NCBI GenBank assembly: GCA_032622095.1
Contig: CP136061.1
Span: forward strand, 66,157,127 to 66,221,126
Source: Siphonodentalium dalli
Taxonomy: Eukaryota > Mollusca > Scaphopoda > Gadilida > Siphonodentaliidae
Direction: 5' to 3'
DNA: 64,000 nucleotides
Part shown: positions 21,727-34,200 of the stretch, in pieces
Layout of the letters: the number at the start of each line of letters is the position of its first letter
Numbering within the stretch: the stretch's first letter is position 1
Made by a program: the position numbers and the translations under genes
Notes under the pieces: model-generated
Databases searched by the model: none
What the model was told of the DNA's origin: nothing
Seen by the model: the letters and a program-made list of their open reading frames with translations, nothing else

Positions 21727-24700
21727 GGGATTCCACGTCTGAGCCACTTCAGGAGGTGGAAAATTTAGATGGACCTACACAGAAACTACTTAATTGTTAA
21801 GCTAGTACACCACATGAAGGAATTTATACTATATGAAGACCACACCAAGCATATTATATAACAATAAAAATGTCAAAAAGATGGCTTTAATCATAGTTTT
21901 TGAAGGGAAATTGTGGGAACAGCGTTCTCAGCAGTTATACAAATTGAGTTGAAATGAATAACTGCCATAAAAATTACATGATGTGAACTAGTAAAAGGGT
22001 CCAATGGCAATTTAATTGAGTTCAATACTGCTTCAGGAATCTCAACATTATGTTAGGTGTTACTAAATACTTATTGACCAGTAGTTCCCTTAGGAATTGT
22101 TCAGATAATAAGATAACAGTGTTTGTTGTCGGTCCGTCAAACATGTTTGTTGTCCGGATGATAACTTGAATATATAAGAATTTGATGAAACTTGGTATGT
22201 GCTTCATATGAGAAATTCCCAATTAAGTTCGAATTTGGGTTTCGGTCCGACCATTTCTGGCTGAGTTATGCCCTTTTTTTTACATAGAATTTGCCCATTA
22301 TTATTCTGGTATCTAATTAGACCAAGTCTTTTCGGTCCACAACAGCTTGGGATATCGGTTGTGTTGATGCTGTTTTTGACCGAGTCCCATCCTGTTACTC
22401 TCCTATAACAGACTTTACATCCAAATGAACATACCCCTACATTTATTATTTTTGTGAAAATAATCACACCCCTACAGTGCTTTAATATTTGGACCCCTAT
22501 GTTTATTAATTTACAAATGCTAAAATTTATTCCAGTTTCTTTTAGTTTCTGCGGCTGATTCAATCTAATGAATTATTAGCCTAATTAATTTTGGCGAGTC
22601 AAACATTGGGACTTAATTAAGTATATACTAGTACCATATCACAACAGCTCCCTGCCTCACAATATTTAAAACAGTTGTTTTAAGATCACCGGCTGCTGTG
22701 CTTGTGAACTCTAATGACATGGTAACTTCCTACAATACTCTGCTTGATGATTATGGCAGAATTTTTGCTGAAAATCAGAAGGAAGTTTTGGAGAATATTC
22801 TTAAATGTTCACACCCCTACTTATATTCCGCTCCCTACTCTTATTTGAATTTGGGGTATTTTCCACCCCCTACTTTAATTCTGCACCCTTCTTTTATTTT
22901 ATTTCCTGAGAGTAAGGTTATTTCTCGATAACCTTAATCAGTGTCGGCTACTCTTCCAGAAAGCATAGGTGGTCACGGATGTGTTTGGTATTATGCCAGA
23001 ATTGTTGTTGACCAATGGAAATGATAAAATTAGGTTTCTCTTCAACTAGAAGCATGTTTGATAGGTGTTTGTTCAAAAGACATATTTGTTGAGGCATGTG
23101 TTAATTTAATGGAAATATATTGGCAAAATATTGATGTTTTTTACCAATATTTGGATTAAATTAGAAGAAATAACTCTCGTTTAGATTAAGGTTACTGAAA
23201 AGTTTTAAGAAAAATTTACTATAAGTTATAATGCACTACACAGATTATAGAATTTGTCTTCCAACTTTTTGGTTATAACTGAGTAACCAGGTTATCGACA
23301 CAAGAATTATTTCTTAAATAGCCTAGAATACACCAATACATGTATGCAAAAAGTTTAAGGAAGAGAGGCCCACTAACTTTGAAGGGAAATTGTGGATTTT
23401 AGCACCAAGCACGACATTTGACAATCTGGTTTTAGGCTAAATAAACTAGGTCTATTCCAGTCCCAACTTTTTAATGGTGCAGAGATTTAGCGTCACTCAT
23501 AGCTAGAATTCCTATCCCATTAGAACATGATTTGCATGTTTATTCTTCACCTCTATTCTGTTTGCTTGCTAGAGGCTGAACCAAATGTCTGATGCCTCAG
23601 CCAATTGTTTTGACTGTGACTTGTCCCCATATCCCATCTCCTAAATCCAATCTCCCTTTAAACATAACGTGCAGTGCACTTGAGTAATTCCTCAGTAAAC
23701 GTACTTCTTTGTTTTTTCGTTTGCAGAGGTACAGTGTTCGGCATTAGATATTTATGTATGCGACTGCATTGTTGCATAGGTGACGTTTACTATTTGAAGG
23801 TGGGGTGAGGTATTTTAATGTGCACATGTGGCTTGTGGCAGAGAAATGCGAACATCACTCCCTATCTGTAGGTTAAGTCATTAGACAAAGTTGCAATTAT
23901 AAACAGAGGACTATTGCCACTGTCTGCATGTGGAAGGATGTACACATCCCAACGAAGTTGTTGTTTCTCAAATGAGAGTATGTACAGAGAAGAGTTATGT
24001 CCACCAAGAGTTTGAGTTCTCAAACAATGATCACATACTGAGGTTTGGTTTTGATTGTTTTGTGGTATGTCCCTCAAGACATAGTACAAAAGGCTTATAG
24101 GTAGGTTTTCTGGCATGTAAGCTTGTCAGTCTGCCTTATGTTTGAACAAGTCGAGCACACAGAAAATATAAAGACAATTTGGGGTCCTCTTTCTCGTCTT
24201 TTCTTTCCTTTAGATTGTACAATTACTTTGAAATACTTGTTTGTGAGTTAGGCTAAATAAATGAATGTCAGTTAATGATGATACAATTGAGGTACCCCAC
24301 CCATTCAATTTTGCCTGAATGAACCCGTCTATTTGTATCATAATCATTTCACATGGGATGCAAATATGTTTTGGCTCTTTTTGTGAATAAAACTGTTAGA
24401 TTAATTTACAAATGCCAACATGATTGCATGTAGCAATATACTAGTACTGTGTGATACCCATATACATTATAAAGTACATACAGGTTTACTACTAGTAGAT
24501 TGACTACAATTTTACATAAATATGATTCACAATATTTAAACTTACGATAAGGTGTGGATGGAAATATCACACTCAAGGAATCAGGTACTGTATATATGTT
24601 CTGGACACATTATAAGCAAGCCTTATTACGAGCCCAAATACTAGTATCTCTCAGGTCAGAGCACACCACGTATCATTATGTACTGTTATTTTATAGTCTC

Positions 24701-24738
24701 AAAATAACTATATCACATTGGTTCAAGATATAGGTCTA
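21727..24738. other. No gene seen; family G fragments and a J-like segment
   Basis: 22063-22110 resembles a G interior (gttcccttaggaattgttca). 22120-22290 has cggtccgtcaaac and ggatgataacttgaata, like J repeats. 22430-22920 repeats a cacccctac word. Nothing looks like a coding exon. Confidence 0.4.
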
Positions 24739-24938
24739 TTTCCTATGGGATAACTACTCATCAATGATGCTTTAGTATAGAAAGGGTTAAAATATGTACA
24801 GTAATGTCCTAAATAATCGACCCCTAAACCACAGCAGAATTATGAGAAATCTTTCAGGATTTAGTCTGAAATATGGCTTGTTGCCATTCATCGAAAAGCT
24901 CTCAAGTATTAGAGGGTCATATACTTTGGGCATTACTG
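24739..24938. mobile_element. Family G right end (24739-24790) and truncated family D element (24798-24938)
   Basis: The G end is gtatagaaagggttaa. D begins acagtaatgtcctaaataat, reaches the centre catcgaaaagctctc, then has only a shortened right end (gggcattactg). Confidence 0.7.
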
Positions 24939-25070
24939 AACATGTAGTGGTAGGAGAATAACCTTCCCATAGATGGTGATATCACTTTTCTATGTCGTTA
25001 TCTATTTAGAAATCTGCCTCTACAATATCAACTTTTTATGTAGTGCACCATAATACATGCAGCACCTTCC

Positions 25071-25281
25071 ATGACTGGAGCTTCCTGGAATTTTGCCAAT
25101 GCATTCTCTTATATAAGAGAATACATTGGCCTAACAATATGTGCCTTGATCTTGTAAGCCATTGCATTCTCTTAGATACATGTATGCTAGGGCCCCTATG
25201 GGAGACTTGCATATATAGGAGAATGCACTGGCACAGGATCTTTAATGCTGATTCAGTACAGCTCCCATCATAAAAGGGTTA
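25071..25281. mobile_element. Family A MITE, left end truncated
   Basis: ccttccatgactggagcttc through gctcccatcataaaagggtt, with ctcttatataagagaataca as a collapsed first hairpin. Confidence 0.8.
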
Positions 25282-25336
25282 ATACTTTCAAACGTAGATA
25301 ATAACACTGTCAAAATGATTCAGATAGTGACTACAC

Positions 25337-25729
25337 CAGGCCTCAAAATATGGTGCTGGACATTTGGAGAATGAGGTCCCAGATGTTGACTTTACTGACG
25401 CTACCCCGCACAGCAGGCTATCATCACCAAATAAGTTCTCTTGGGACCTCATCTGCTAGTCACAGGTTTTAATTTATCAGATGTTTACATGGCGATCTGC
25501 ACCATTGGGCACCTCGATTGTGCATTGTCGTCTGCCAATTTGGGGATATAGAGAAACTAAACTAAAATTTGATAATAAAGATACTTTCCAAAGAAGGTGA
25601 GGCTTAAGCAGAATGAGGTCCCCAGAGAGTGAATTTATTTATGCTTGCCTGCTGTGTGGGGTAGCATAACTAATTTCACCCTCTGGGGACCTCATTCTGC
25701 AAATGTCCAGCCCTATAGTTTGAGGCCTG
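25337..25729. mobile_element. C2 hairpin-ended hAT-like element
   Basis: Ends CAGGCCTCAAAATATGGTGC and inverse-related gtttgaggcctg, with a ggtccc...gggacc hairpin inside each end. Flanking 8-mers GACTACAC (25329-25336) and GACTAAAC (25730-25737) match at 7 of 8. Confidence 0.82.
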
Positions 25730-25737
25730 GACTAAAC

Positions 25738-26310
25738 TCATTGTGTAAACCCATTTGTGTGTGCAGAGATTTATGTCAGATTATCTGATCATATGACTTC
25801 TACCCACATGCAATCCAGTGCAATTTTCATGGTTCAAATGCCCGTCTTTTGAAATCGCCAAATTATGGATATGAACAATGCATACAACAGTCCTCTCAAA
25901 TTTATTGAGAGGTGTATAACTTCCTACGTGCTGTCTGTCATCTTTGTGTGGGAGTTTCAATATTGAAGTTATTTTATTGAATGGATCTGCTCATCCATTT
26001 GTTATGGTATTTATGGCTCTTTGCGAGTCCTGCGTAGTGTTTTTTTTTAATCCATTGTCCTATCAGCTGGTTGTACTGGTATTTTGTGGCATCTTAGCAT
26101 GACTGCACGTTTTACCTTGATGGTGTAATGTTAACTACTGAAGTTCAACATTTGGTGTACTGCAGCAAAACAGGGGAGTGTTAAACATGTAAATTTTTTT
26201 TTTTTATGTTTTTTGTGGATATACTACTAATCTTTGGATTTATAGTTTCTGAGGATTGTCGATAATTGCTTGCAGACTATTCTGTGGTATGTTGTGTACC
26301 GAGCTACATG
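25738..26310. other. No gene or clear element seen
   Basis: AT-rich; short T runs at 26040 and 26195; no coding or repeat structure supported. Confidence 0.4.
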
Positions 26311-26945
26311 TTTAGGCCTTTCTTTTCTAAATGGATTATCTCACTCAGTTATCAAAGTATACAATGGAAATGTCTTTTTCATCTGTAGAGATGTTCAGGA
26401 AATATAAGCAGACGACAGATAATAGAAAGTGCAGAAGAAATTCTATTTATTGTTGGGAATTGTTCACATAATAATACTACTCGTCAATGAGTATTTAGTA
26501 TAGAAAGCGTTAGTCTTATGACTCTTATCAGGAAACAATGAATGTGCCTAAATTTTAAAGACTAAGTGCTTATTTCGCTAATTCAAACTAAATATTTACT
26601 ATTCAGCCTCAACATCCATTTAAAGAATGTAACATTAAAATGTTTTTGCCAAATTTTTTAACAACATCGGTGTAAAACATGACATCTGAATTATATATTT
26701 TTTTTTTAACCCTTCCATGACAGGACAGGAGCTTCCTGAAATTTTGCAAAAACCCTGTGCCAATGCATTCTCTTATATAATTATGCGAGTCTCATAGGGA
26801 GCCTCGCATATATAAGAGAATACATTGGCCTATCAATATTTAACTTGACCTTGTAAGCCAGTGCATTCTTTTATATATGCCAGTCTCCCATAGGCACAGG
26901 ATATTTTATGCTGCACCAGCACAGCTCCCGTCATGAAATGATTCA
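26311..26945. mobile_element. Family G element (26311-26512) and family A MITE (26707-26945)
   Basis: G: cctttcttttctaaatggat to gtatagaaagcgtta. A: aacccttccatgacaggaca to ctcccgtcatgaaatgattc, second hairpin partly deleted (ccagtctcccataggcacag). Confidence 0.78.
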
Positions 26946-27325
26946 CAAACTTACCCTTGTGTGACAATCAAAACAAAACGCAGATTTGACCCAAATTCCA
27001 TTATGGCGTAATATGTGTAAACAGTGCCTAAGATACTTCATAACAATATCTTGCTAGGAATCTAATGCGTAGGTATTGTGAAACAATTAATTGAATACAC
27101 CTTGGGATAGGTCTCAGAGATGAAACAATCAGAGAGAATGCATGCTGGAATAGTTCAGGAATATAAGAATAAAAGGATTGCTCTTTAGGATAGCTCTTCA
27201 TATCTCATAGATGAAACAGCTCACTGCCTGATACATGAGAGAACGCCTGAAGCAAATATATTAGTTCTCTCTCATCCAAGGTTTATTCCCTGATATTATA
27301 ATCTGGTATCAAAGGAACTCACTGA

Positions 27326-27482
27326 TAACCTTTTCATGATGGGAGTTGCGCTGGTGCAGCATTAAAGATAATGTGCATTCTCTTATATATGCAAGTCTTG
27401 CCATAGGGAGCCTCACATGTACTAATTGCTCAGAAAAAAATTAACTCCCAAGTGGAGCTACAGTGTCATTGACACTTTCATT
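27326..27482. repeat. Half of a family A MITE and a solo terminus of family E
   Basis: 27326-27422 is the left half of A (aaccttttcatgatgggagt to gagcctcacatg). 27440-27482 is the E terminus (agtggagctacagtgtcatt, gacactttcatt) with no array attached. Confidence 0.65.
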
Positions 27483-27501
27483 TTAATAAGATTTATTGCA
27501 T

Positions 27502-27855
27502 TCCTATGTGTGATTTACTTTGGTTTCTCGAGTGATTATGAACAATAATTTCACAAGTTAATTATGTCACTTTAACTAGCACATTATGTATTCATACGCG
27601 CTATCAAAATTTATTCGTCATGGGTATAATGGTGGTATTATTCGGATTTCTGGTAAATCAGATGTTTATAGTGGAATATAATAAACAGATTAATCACTTG
27701 ATTGAACTGGTGATGTGAATTATTTCATTCGAGGCAAGGACTATTTTGTAAAACACCCAAGTGCAATGCGCTCTCATGTTTGTACAATGTCCCTGCCTCT
27801 CATGAATTATTTCATGTCACCAGTTCAATCAAGCGATTATTCTCTATGTAACTGG
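27502..27855. repeat. Family K dispersed repeat, copy 2, next to MICAL exon 1
   Basis: Homologous to 4303-4615. It also has an internal inverted pair (aatcacttgattgaactgg / ccagttcaatcaagcgatt), so it can fold back. It ends about 60 bp before the acceptor of the first coding exon, leaving little unique sequence for local regulation. Confidence 0.75.
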
Positions 27856-27914
27856 AGGTCTGGAACCCTGAATATATCCATACTTGTATCTATATATTTT
27901 GATATTCTTTTCAG

Positions 27915-27951
27915 ATAACAGAGTCAAGATGAGTATCTGTTGTCCCAGATA
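27915..27951 (+). promoter_or_regulatory. 5' UTR part of first coding exon, with a uORF whose stop overlaps the MICAL start
   Basis: A pyrimidine-rich tract ends in an AG at 27913-27914, so the first coding exon probably starts at 27915 and follows at least one upstream non-coding exon that I cannot locate. Within this leader an ATG at 27929 opens a seven-codon frame (MSICCPR) that stops at TAA 27950-27952. The last A of that stop is the A of the MICAL ATG, giving TAATG. The uORF ATG has A at -3. Such an arrangement could couple main-frame initiation to termination-reinitiation; this is inference. Confidence 0.6.
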
Positions 27952-28233
27952 ATGGCTCTACGGTCCGGCACCAACAAAAATGAGACGAATCCAGCTATCT
28001 CCGCCCTTTTCGACCAGTTTCTCAATGCAGGCACCAACAAGTCAATCCTATCGACATTCCAGGCTCTATCAGATGCCATCGGGCTGAAAACATCAGACTA
28101 CTGGGGTATTCATTTCTACAAACGCCTCAAATGTAGAATAAACAACTGGAAAGCCCAGTCGCTCTGGGTGAAGCTTGATAAAAGGGCACAACATAAGGAC
28201 TACAAGAGAGGAGAAACATGTGCAAACACGAGG
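27952..28233 (+). CDS. MICAL: MICAL coding exon 1 (residues 1-94)
   Basis: Encodes the N-terminal segment that precedes the FAD motif in MICALs, including [20 protein letters not shown], the [17 protein letters not shown] stretch and the CANT end typical of the family just before the Rossmann strand. The reading frame could be extended upstream through TTG at 27940, but in an animal gene the ATG at 27952 is the credible start. The exon ends at AGG (28231-28233) followed by the donor gtgagt, phase 0. Confidence 0.93.
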
Positions 28234-31200
28234 GTGAGTCTATGTAACTTTATTTTCAACCATTAAATTAACCCTTTCATGATGGTAGCTGTGCTGGTGC
28301 AGCATTAAAGATTAGATCCTGTGCCAGTGCATTCTCTTCTATATATTCGAGTCTCCCATAGCGAGCCTCGCATACATGTATATAAGAGAATGCACTGGTT
28401 TACATTGTCAAGGTAAATATTGTTAGGACAATGTATTCTCTTATATATGGGAGACTCACATATATATATAAGAGAATGTATTGGCACAGGGTTTTCACAA
28501 AATTTCAGGAAGCTCCAATCATGGAAGATTTAATTTGGTTACCTGAACACTGCAGGTTCTTAGGTGTCAATGATCTTATATAAACAAGTGTCCCATTGGG
28601 AGTCTCACATATATAAGAGAATGCACTGGCTTAAAAAGGTCAAGGTAAATATTGTTAGGCCAATTTATTCTCTTATATATATGCAAGGCTCACTATGGGA
28701 GAATGCATTGGCACAGGGTTTTCTCAAAATTTCAGGAAGCTCCAATGTAAAGGGTCAAGGACCCTTTCCCAAAAAAGGTACAACAATCCATTTTTAGTGG
28801 AGTTCTTAGGGATTGACCCTTTGTTAATCAGATCACTTATTTTTCATTTTAATGACAGGTACTTGTGATAGGCTCTGGACCAGTTGGATTACGTGCAGCA
28901 ATAGAACTGGCCTTCCTCGGTGCAAAAGTCGTCGTCATCGAGAAAAGAGACCGGTTCTCTCGTTACAATGTCCTTCACCTCTGGCCATTCCTTATCACCG
29001 ATCTCAGGAATCTCGGGGCCAAGAAATTCTATGGAAAGTTCTGTGCTGGTGCAATTGATCATATCAGTAAGTATGGTAGCTCAATACAGTATAACTTTGG
29101 ATAATCTGAATAATGGATGCTGCATGTTACTGTTTTTTTTTAAGTTCATTTTAATTACTTGAATTTATTATTGTCTCGAAATAGAGATGGGCGGTTAACC
29201 GTGGAATCAGTTTGGTTTCGGTTGTCGGGAAAAACCGGAAATGACAACCGCGGTAAGTTGGGAAAACATGTGGTTTCGGTTGTCACAACTTCCTGTAATC
29301 ATGGCAGAACACGACGAACAAACGAGTCCTGTGTGGAAATATTTTTCAAAGAAAGATAAGAAATCTAAGTGTGCCGCCTGTAATATATGCAGAAAGGAGT
29401 TCGCATGGTGAAATCGCGCGACGAATTAATTACGTTGCTTCCATGTACACCTATTTTCGCCGTAGTAAACACAACACAACTTGTCACAAGTCAGTTTATT
29501 TCTCATGTTATTTTAATCATTAAGGCCGTACAAATACTCTGAAAGGTGAATTTGATAACGAGGATACGATATGAAAAGGTATCAATGATTGTTACCCGCA
29601 TTCCCTATTAGTTTTTATCACTGTTTGGATGTTAAATCGTCAAATATATTTGTGCGCCGTTGATTAAAAATGTTATGCCGGAATCGGAGCCGGAATGAAT
29701 TATACCGTTTGTCGGTAAACTGTTGAGAAATAGCACTCATTCAGGTGACTTGTATTGGATGCATGTATACTGTATAGTGTGTACAATATTATGTTCCCTA
29801 AATATGGTAATAGGCATATAGCCAGAAATGTGATTGAGAGATTCTAGTCATGTTTTATTTTCATTTTGTTGTTTATTTCAAATTTTATTTTTCAAATCAT
29901 AACTATACACATATATCTAGTCACACACATTAGTTTTATGCCAATATAAATGATCATTATATTATTTCACACTTATGATCATACGATGCTGAATTGCAGT
30001 CATACACAATACACAGACTCACTTGCATTCTAGCACTGCCACTCGACATGGACATTAACAATATACATGTAATAGTAACAATATGATACATAATTTAATA
30101 TTATAAAAGGACATGTACCTCACAAGTTATGGTGATACAATTGGTGTGTTTTCTTTGTAATATGATGAAGCATAATTAGATTTTGTTCACATTAGTAATT
30201 TTTATTAATAAAAACCGAAACCGAGACTCAACTCTTTTTCCACAACCGAAACCGAAACCGAGGCAAAATTTCACAACCGCCCATCTCTATCTCGAAAGTT
30301 ATGTGGGTGGCTTTGGTTCCAAAGCTGAGAAAATTTCATATACCTGCGCTAATTTCAAACTATATTTTCTAGAAAATAATTCTTCAATGTCATAATGTTA
30401 AATTGGTCAGTATTGATGGTGGAACTATTTCCATGATATCGAATAATGATGTTAATATCTGGAAAGTTCATTTCTCAGTAAACAACTTATCTAGAAATAT
30501 CAGATTCAAACTCGGGGTTCCAAGCTGTTATTTGTTAATTTGAATAATTTATTTCATACCAATCCTTAGTCATGAAACTGCTGAGAATTCACACGAAGCA
30601 TTATCATTCTCTTGTCACTTGGTAATACTAGCCTGTCATTGACAGGTGCCTGATGTACTTTCCGAACCCTTACCAGCTTCCTGGAAATCACTGGGATTTC
30701 AACGATTGCACATGCATCGCTATCGATCCAAGCGACGTAACTCTAAATTCATCACACCGCGCTTATATATCTTCCGATCACAGGAAAACCAATTCGCTTT
30801 TATGACCCTTAGAAAGCATGCTATATTTCAGGCCCTCTTTAATAGATCAGCCTGCAATTTTGTGTGTCATATTCTAAGACTTGCAACCGGACATGGTAAA
30901 ACTTGGGCGCAATCGGACATGAGGGTCATATATTTTTAAATGCGCCAAAAGCCTGACAGAGTTACAGACAGACACACACACAAACACTTGGCTTTTATAT
31001 AGGTACAGTAATGCTCTAATTAATCGACCTCTTAACCACAGCAGAATTATGGGTAACTTTTCAGGATTTAGTCGGAAATATGGCTTTTTGCCATTCATCG
31101 GAAAGCTCTCGGCGAGAGGTCGATTAATTAGAGCATTACTGTAGATAGTAAATGGATGCTGATGATGGTCATGGAATACTGACTTGATCAGTCGCTTTTA

Positions 31201-34200
31201 TTTCCAATACACTCTGGTAGCTCTAACCCCCAGGCTACAGACAGAGCGTTTGTATAGATAACACTAATTGTGTGTTATTGCTCATGTAATGCACAAGCAT
31301 GTCAACAATGGGATATCTTTGTTTGAGAAACAGATTTACTATGAACATACTGTGTATATTCCTACTATCAAAAACATGTTTGCTATTACCTAAATCATGG
31401 AAGCCGTGAAATCTGAGGGAGGCACAACCTTTAGAATGCCACTTTTTCCAATGCGAACATACATGCGTAAGCCAAAAAGAAGTTAGTCGAGAGCAAGGAG
31501 AATTGGGGCCTCTGTATGGCCCTCCCCTAGCCACGCCCCCTGTCTAATGCTGATAGGCTTTATTTGGTCTAAACAGGTCTAAACTAAAATATTCCCTGAG
31601 CAAGTAATTATAAATAATGCAGTGATATTTTTATCTATAATAAATAGCTGGGGAAAGATGCGGAAATCATTAATTCAACTGACATTATAAAACATTCATG
31701 ACATAGATTAATCTGACAGAATGCATTTCACTGGGGTAACAAAAGTGTTTATGAAAATGATGAATGATCATTCTTAGTCTCAATGTCACATCTTGTGCTG
31801 GTAACATCTGAACTTCTTTAGGTGTATTACATTCTCATTAACCCTTTCTATACTGTATGGATTCATCCACTGAGTTTTAAAAGTATTCATTGGAATAGTC
31901 TATTATTTATTTTGAGGGGTGTCCAGAAAAACATTATTTATAATCACTGGCGGGAACTGTTAAGATAATAAGTTAAACAAATGACCTATGGTCGTTTGTT
32001 GAACTTATTGTCTGAACATTTCCTATGGGATAACTACTTGTCAATGAGTATTCAGTAAAGAAAGGGTTAAACTGTTTCAAAATCTTTTTAGGGCATATCA
32101 TCTATTTACTGCTTTAAAGGGAGATTGTACCTAAATCCAGCCATCGCCTTCTATACTCAACAGAAAATATCCACTGTACCTATATCCAGCCATCGCCTTC
32201 TATACTCAACAGAAAATATCCACTGTACCTATATCCAGCCATCGCCTTCTATACTCAACAGAAAATATCCACTGTACCTAAATCTAGCCATCGCCTTCTA
32301 TACTCAACAGAAAATATCCACTGTACCTAAATCCAGCCATCGCCTTCTATACTCAACAGAAAATATCCACTGTACCTATATCCAGCCATCGCCTTCTATA
32401 CTCAACAGAAAATATCCACTGTACCTATATCCAGCCATCGCCTTCTATACTCAACAGAAAATATCCACTGTACCTATATCCAGCCATCGCCTTCTATACT
32501 CAACAGAAAATATCCACTGTACCTATATCCAGCCATCGCCTTCTATACTCAACAGAAAATATCCACTGTACCTATATCCAGCCATCGCCTTCTATACTCA
32601 ACCGAAAATATCCACTGTACCTATATCCAGCCATCGCCTTCTATACTCAACAGAAAATATCCACTGTACCTATATCCAGCCATCGCCTTCTATACTCAAC
32701 AGAAAATATCCACTGTACCTAAATCCAGCCATCGCCTTCTATACTCAACAGAAAATATCCACTGTACCTAAATCCAGCCATCACCTTCTATACTCAACAG
32801 AAAATATCCACTGTACCTATATCCAGCCATCGCCTTCTATACTCAACAGAAAATATCCACTGTACCTATATCCAGCCATCGCCTTCTATACTCAACAGAA
32901 AATATCCACTGTACCTATATCCAGCCATCGCCTTCTATACTCAACAGAAAATATCCACTGTACCTATATCCAGCCATCGCCTTCTATACTCAACAGAAAA
33001 TATCCACTGTACCTATATCCAGCCATCGCCTTCTATACTCAACAGAAAATATCCACTGTACCTATATCCAGCCATCGCCTTCTATACTCAACAGAAAATA
33101 TCCAGTAAAAGAATTAATATGAGTAAAGAATGAAAGTAAAATAAACTCATGTACACAGAACCATACATAACAACCTGATAAGTATAACGAAAATGAGTAA
33201 AAATCTTAAGCCATTTACTCATTTTCCTTATAATTACCATGTTGTTTTTCATCGTTCAAAGAGTACATTACTGTTTTTTGCACTCATCCCTGACTCAATT
33301 TCAGTCATTATATTTTCTGTTGAGTATAGTAGGAGATGACCCCATGAATGGGTGGATTTAGGTAGAGTCTCCCTTTAATCTGACTGAGTACATGTATTAC
33401 CCAATCTGTTCTCAAATACTCTTTGGTTTCAGTTGAAAAATCTCTAAAATATTGAATTCTTATCTGAGAATTGTTTAAGATGGACACGTCCACTAATATA
33501 TAGAATTATTGGGAGAATCTACCATGGTATATATCTGCAATAAACTGTTTTGACTTTTTGTGTTGATTGCAAGTTAGATTCCTGAACTACATGTACTGTG
33601 CTGGTTTGCTTGAAATTTGATAGTCAAGTACTTAGGTAAAACAAAATTGGTTACTTCGATGCATGCAAATATAAGAATGGTTACTCGGTTGTTAATTATG
33701 GCATACTTTTGCCGATAAAAACATGTTGACTATTAATTATCTTTCTCACGTTGATGTTTAGAAGATGCTAATATGTAATGATAGCTCTCACATATCGTGA
33801 TTTTGCATAAAGTTACACAGCGATTCTGTAGCAATAAGATGTTACTAATTGTGGACTCATTGTGCACATGCAATGTATTTTATGGTCAAAGCTTTAACCT
33901 TTTTGCTGTTATGACATCCATAACTATTACGGACATAAAAGTGCAACTAGTGTGTTATTTGGTCCGTAATACCTACCGACCTACATTAGCACAATAGTCA
34001 GTCATAATGGGAACTCAGAAATGAGTGCCTCGAAAACACTGTATCTCACCATTTGAAATAGTGTATGATGTTCCAGGATTACATTGTATGTATGGTCATA
34101 GACTTGGCATGGAGTAAGTTTTAAGGTTTTCGCAACTTTCAGTTTGTATTTTTCCACTGCAAAATGGCCTTAATGTCAAAAGCCCAGCACAAGATGCAAT

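Noticed and set aside
27940-27951. Extension of MICAL start to TTG at 27940
   Set aside because: Non-AUG start has no support; ATG at 27952 has good context and follows an in-frame stop.
30646-30939. 97-codon frame in intron 2
   Set aside because: No recognisable protein, no ATG with context or splice structure, next to simple repeat.
32127-33104. CRISPR-like array
   Set aside because: Units are continuous without unique spacers, in an animal intron; it is a minisatellite.
32125-33108. 327-codon open frame
   Set aside because: It is produced by a 49-bp minisatellite with no stops in any frame; repeats cycle through three translations, start is not supported and it lies in a MICAL intron inside a TTAA element.
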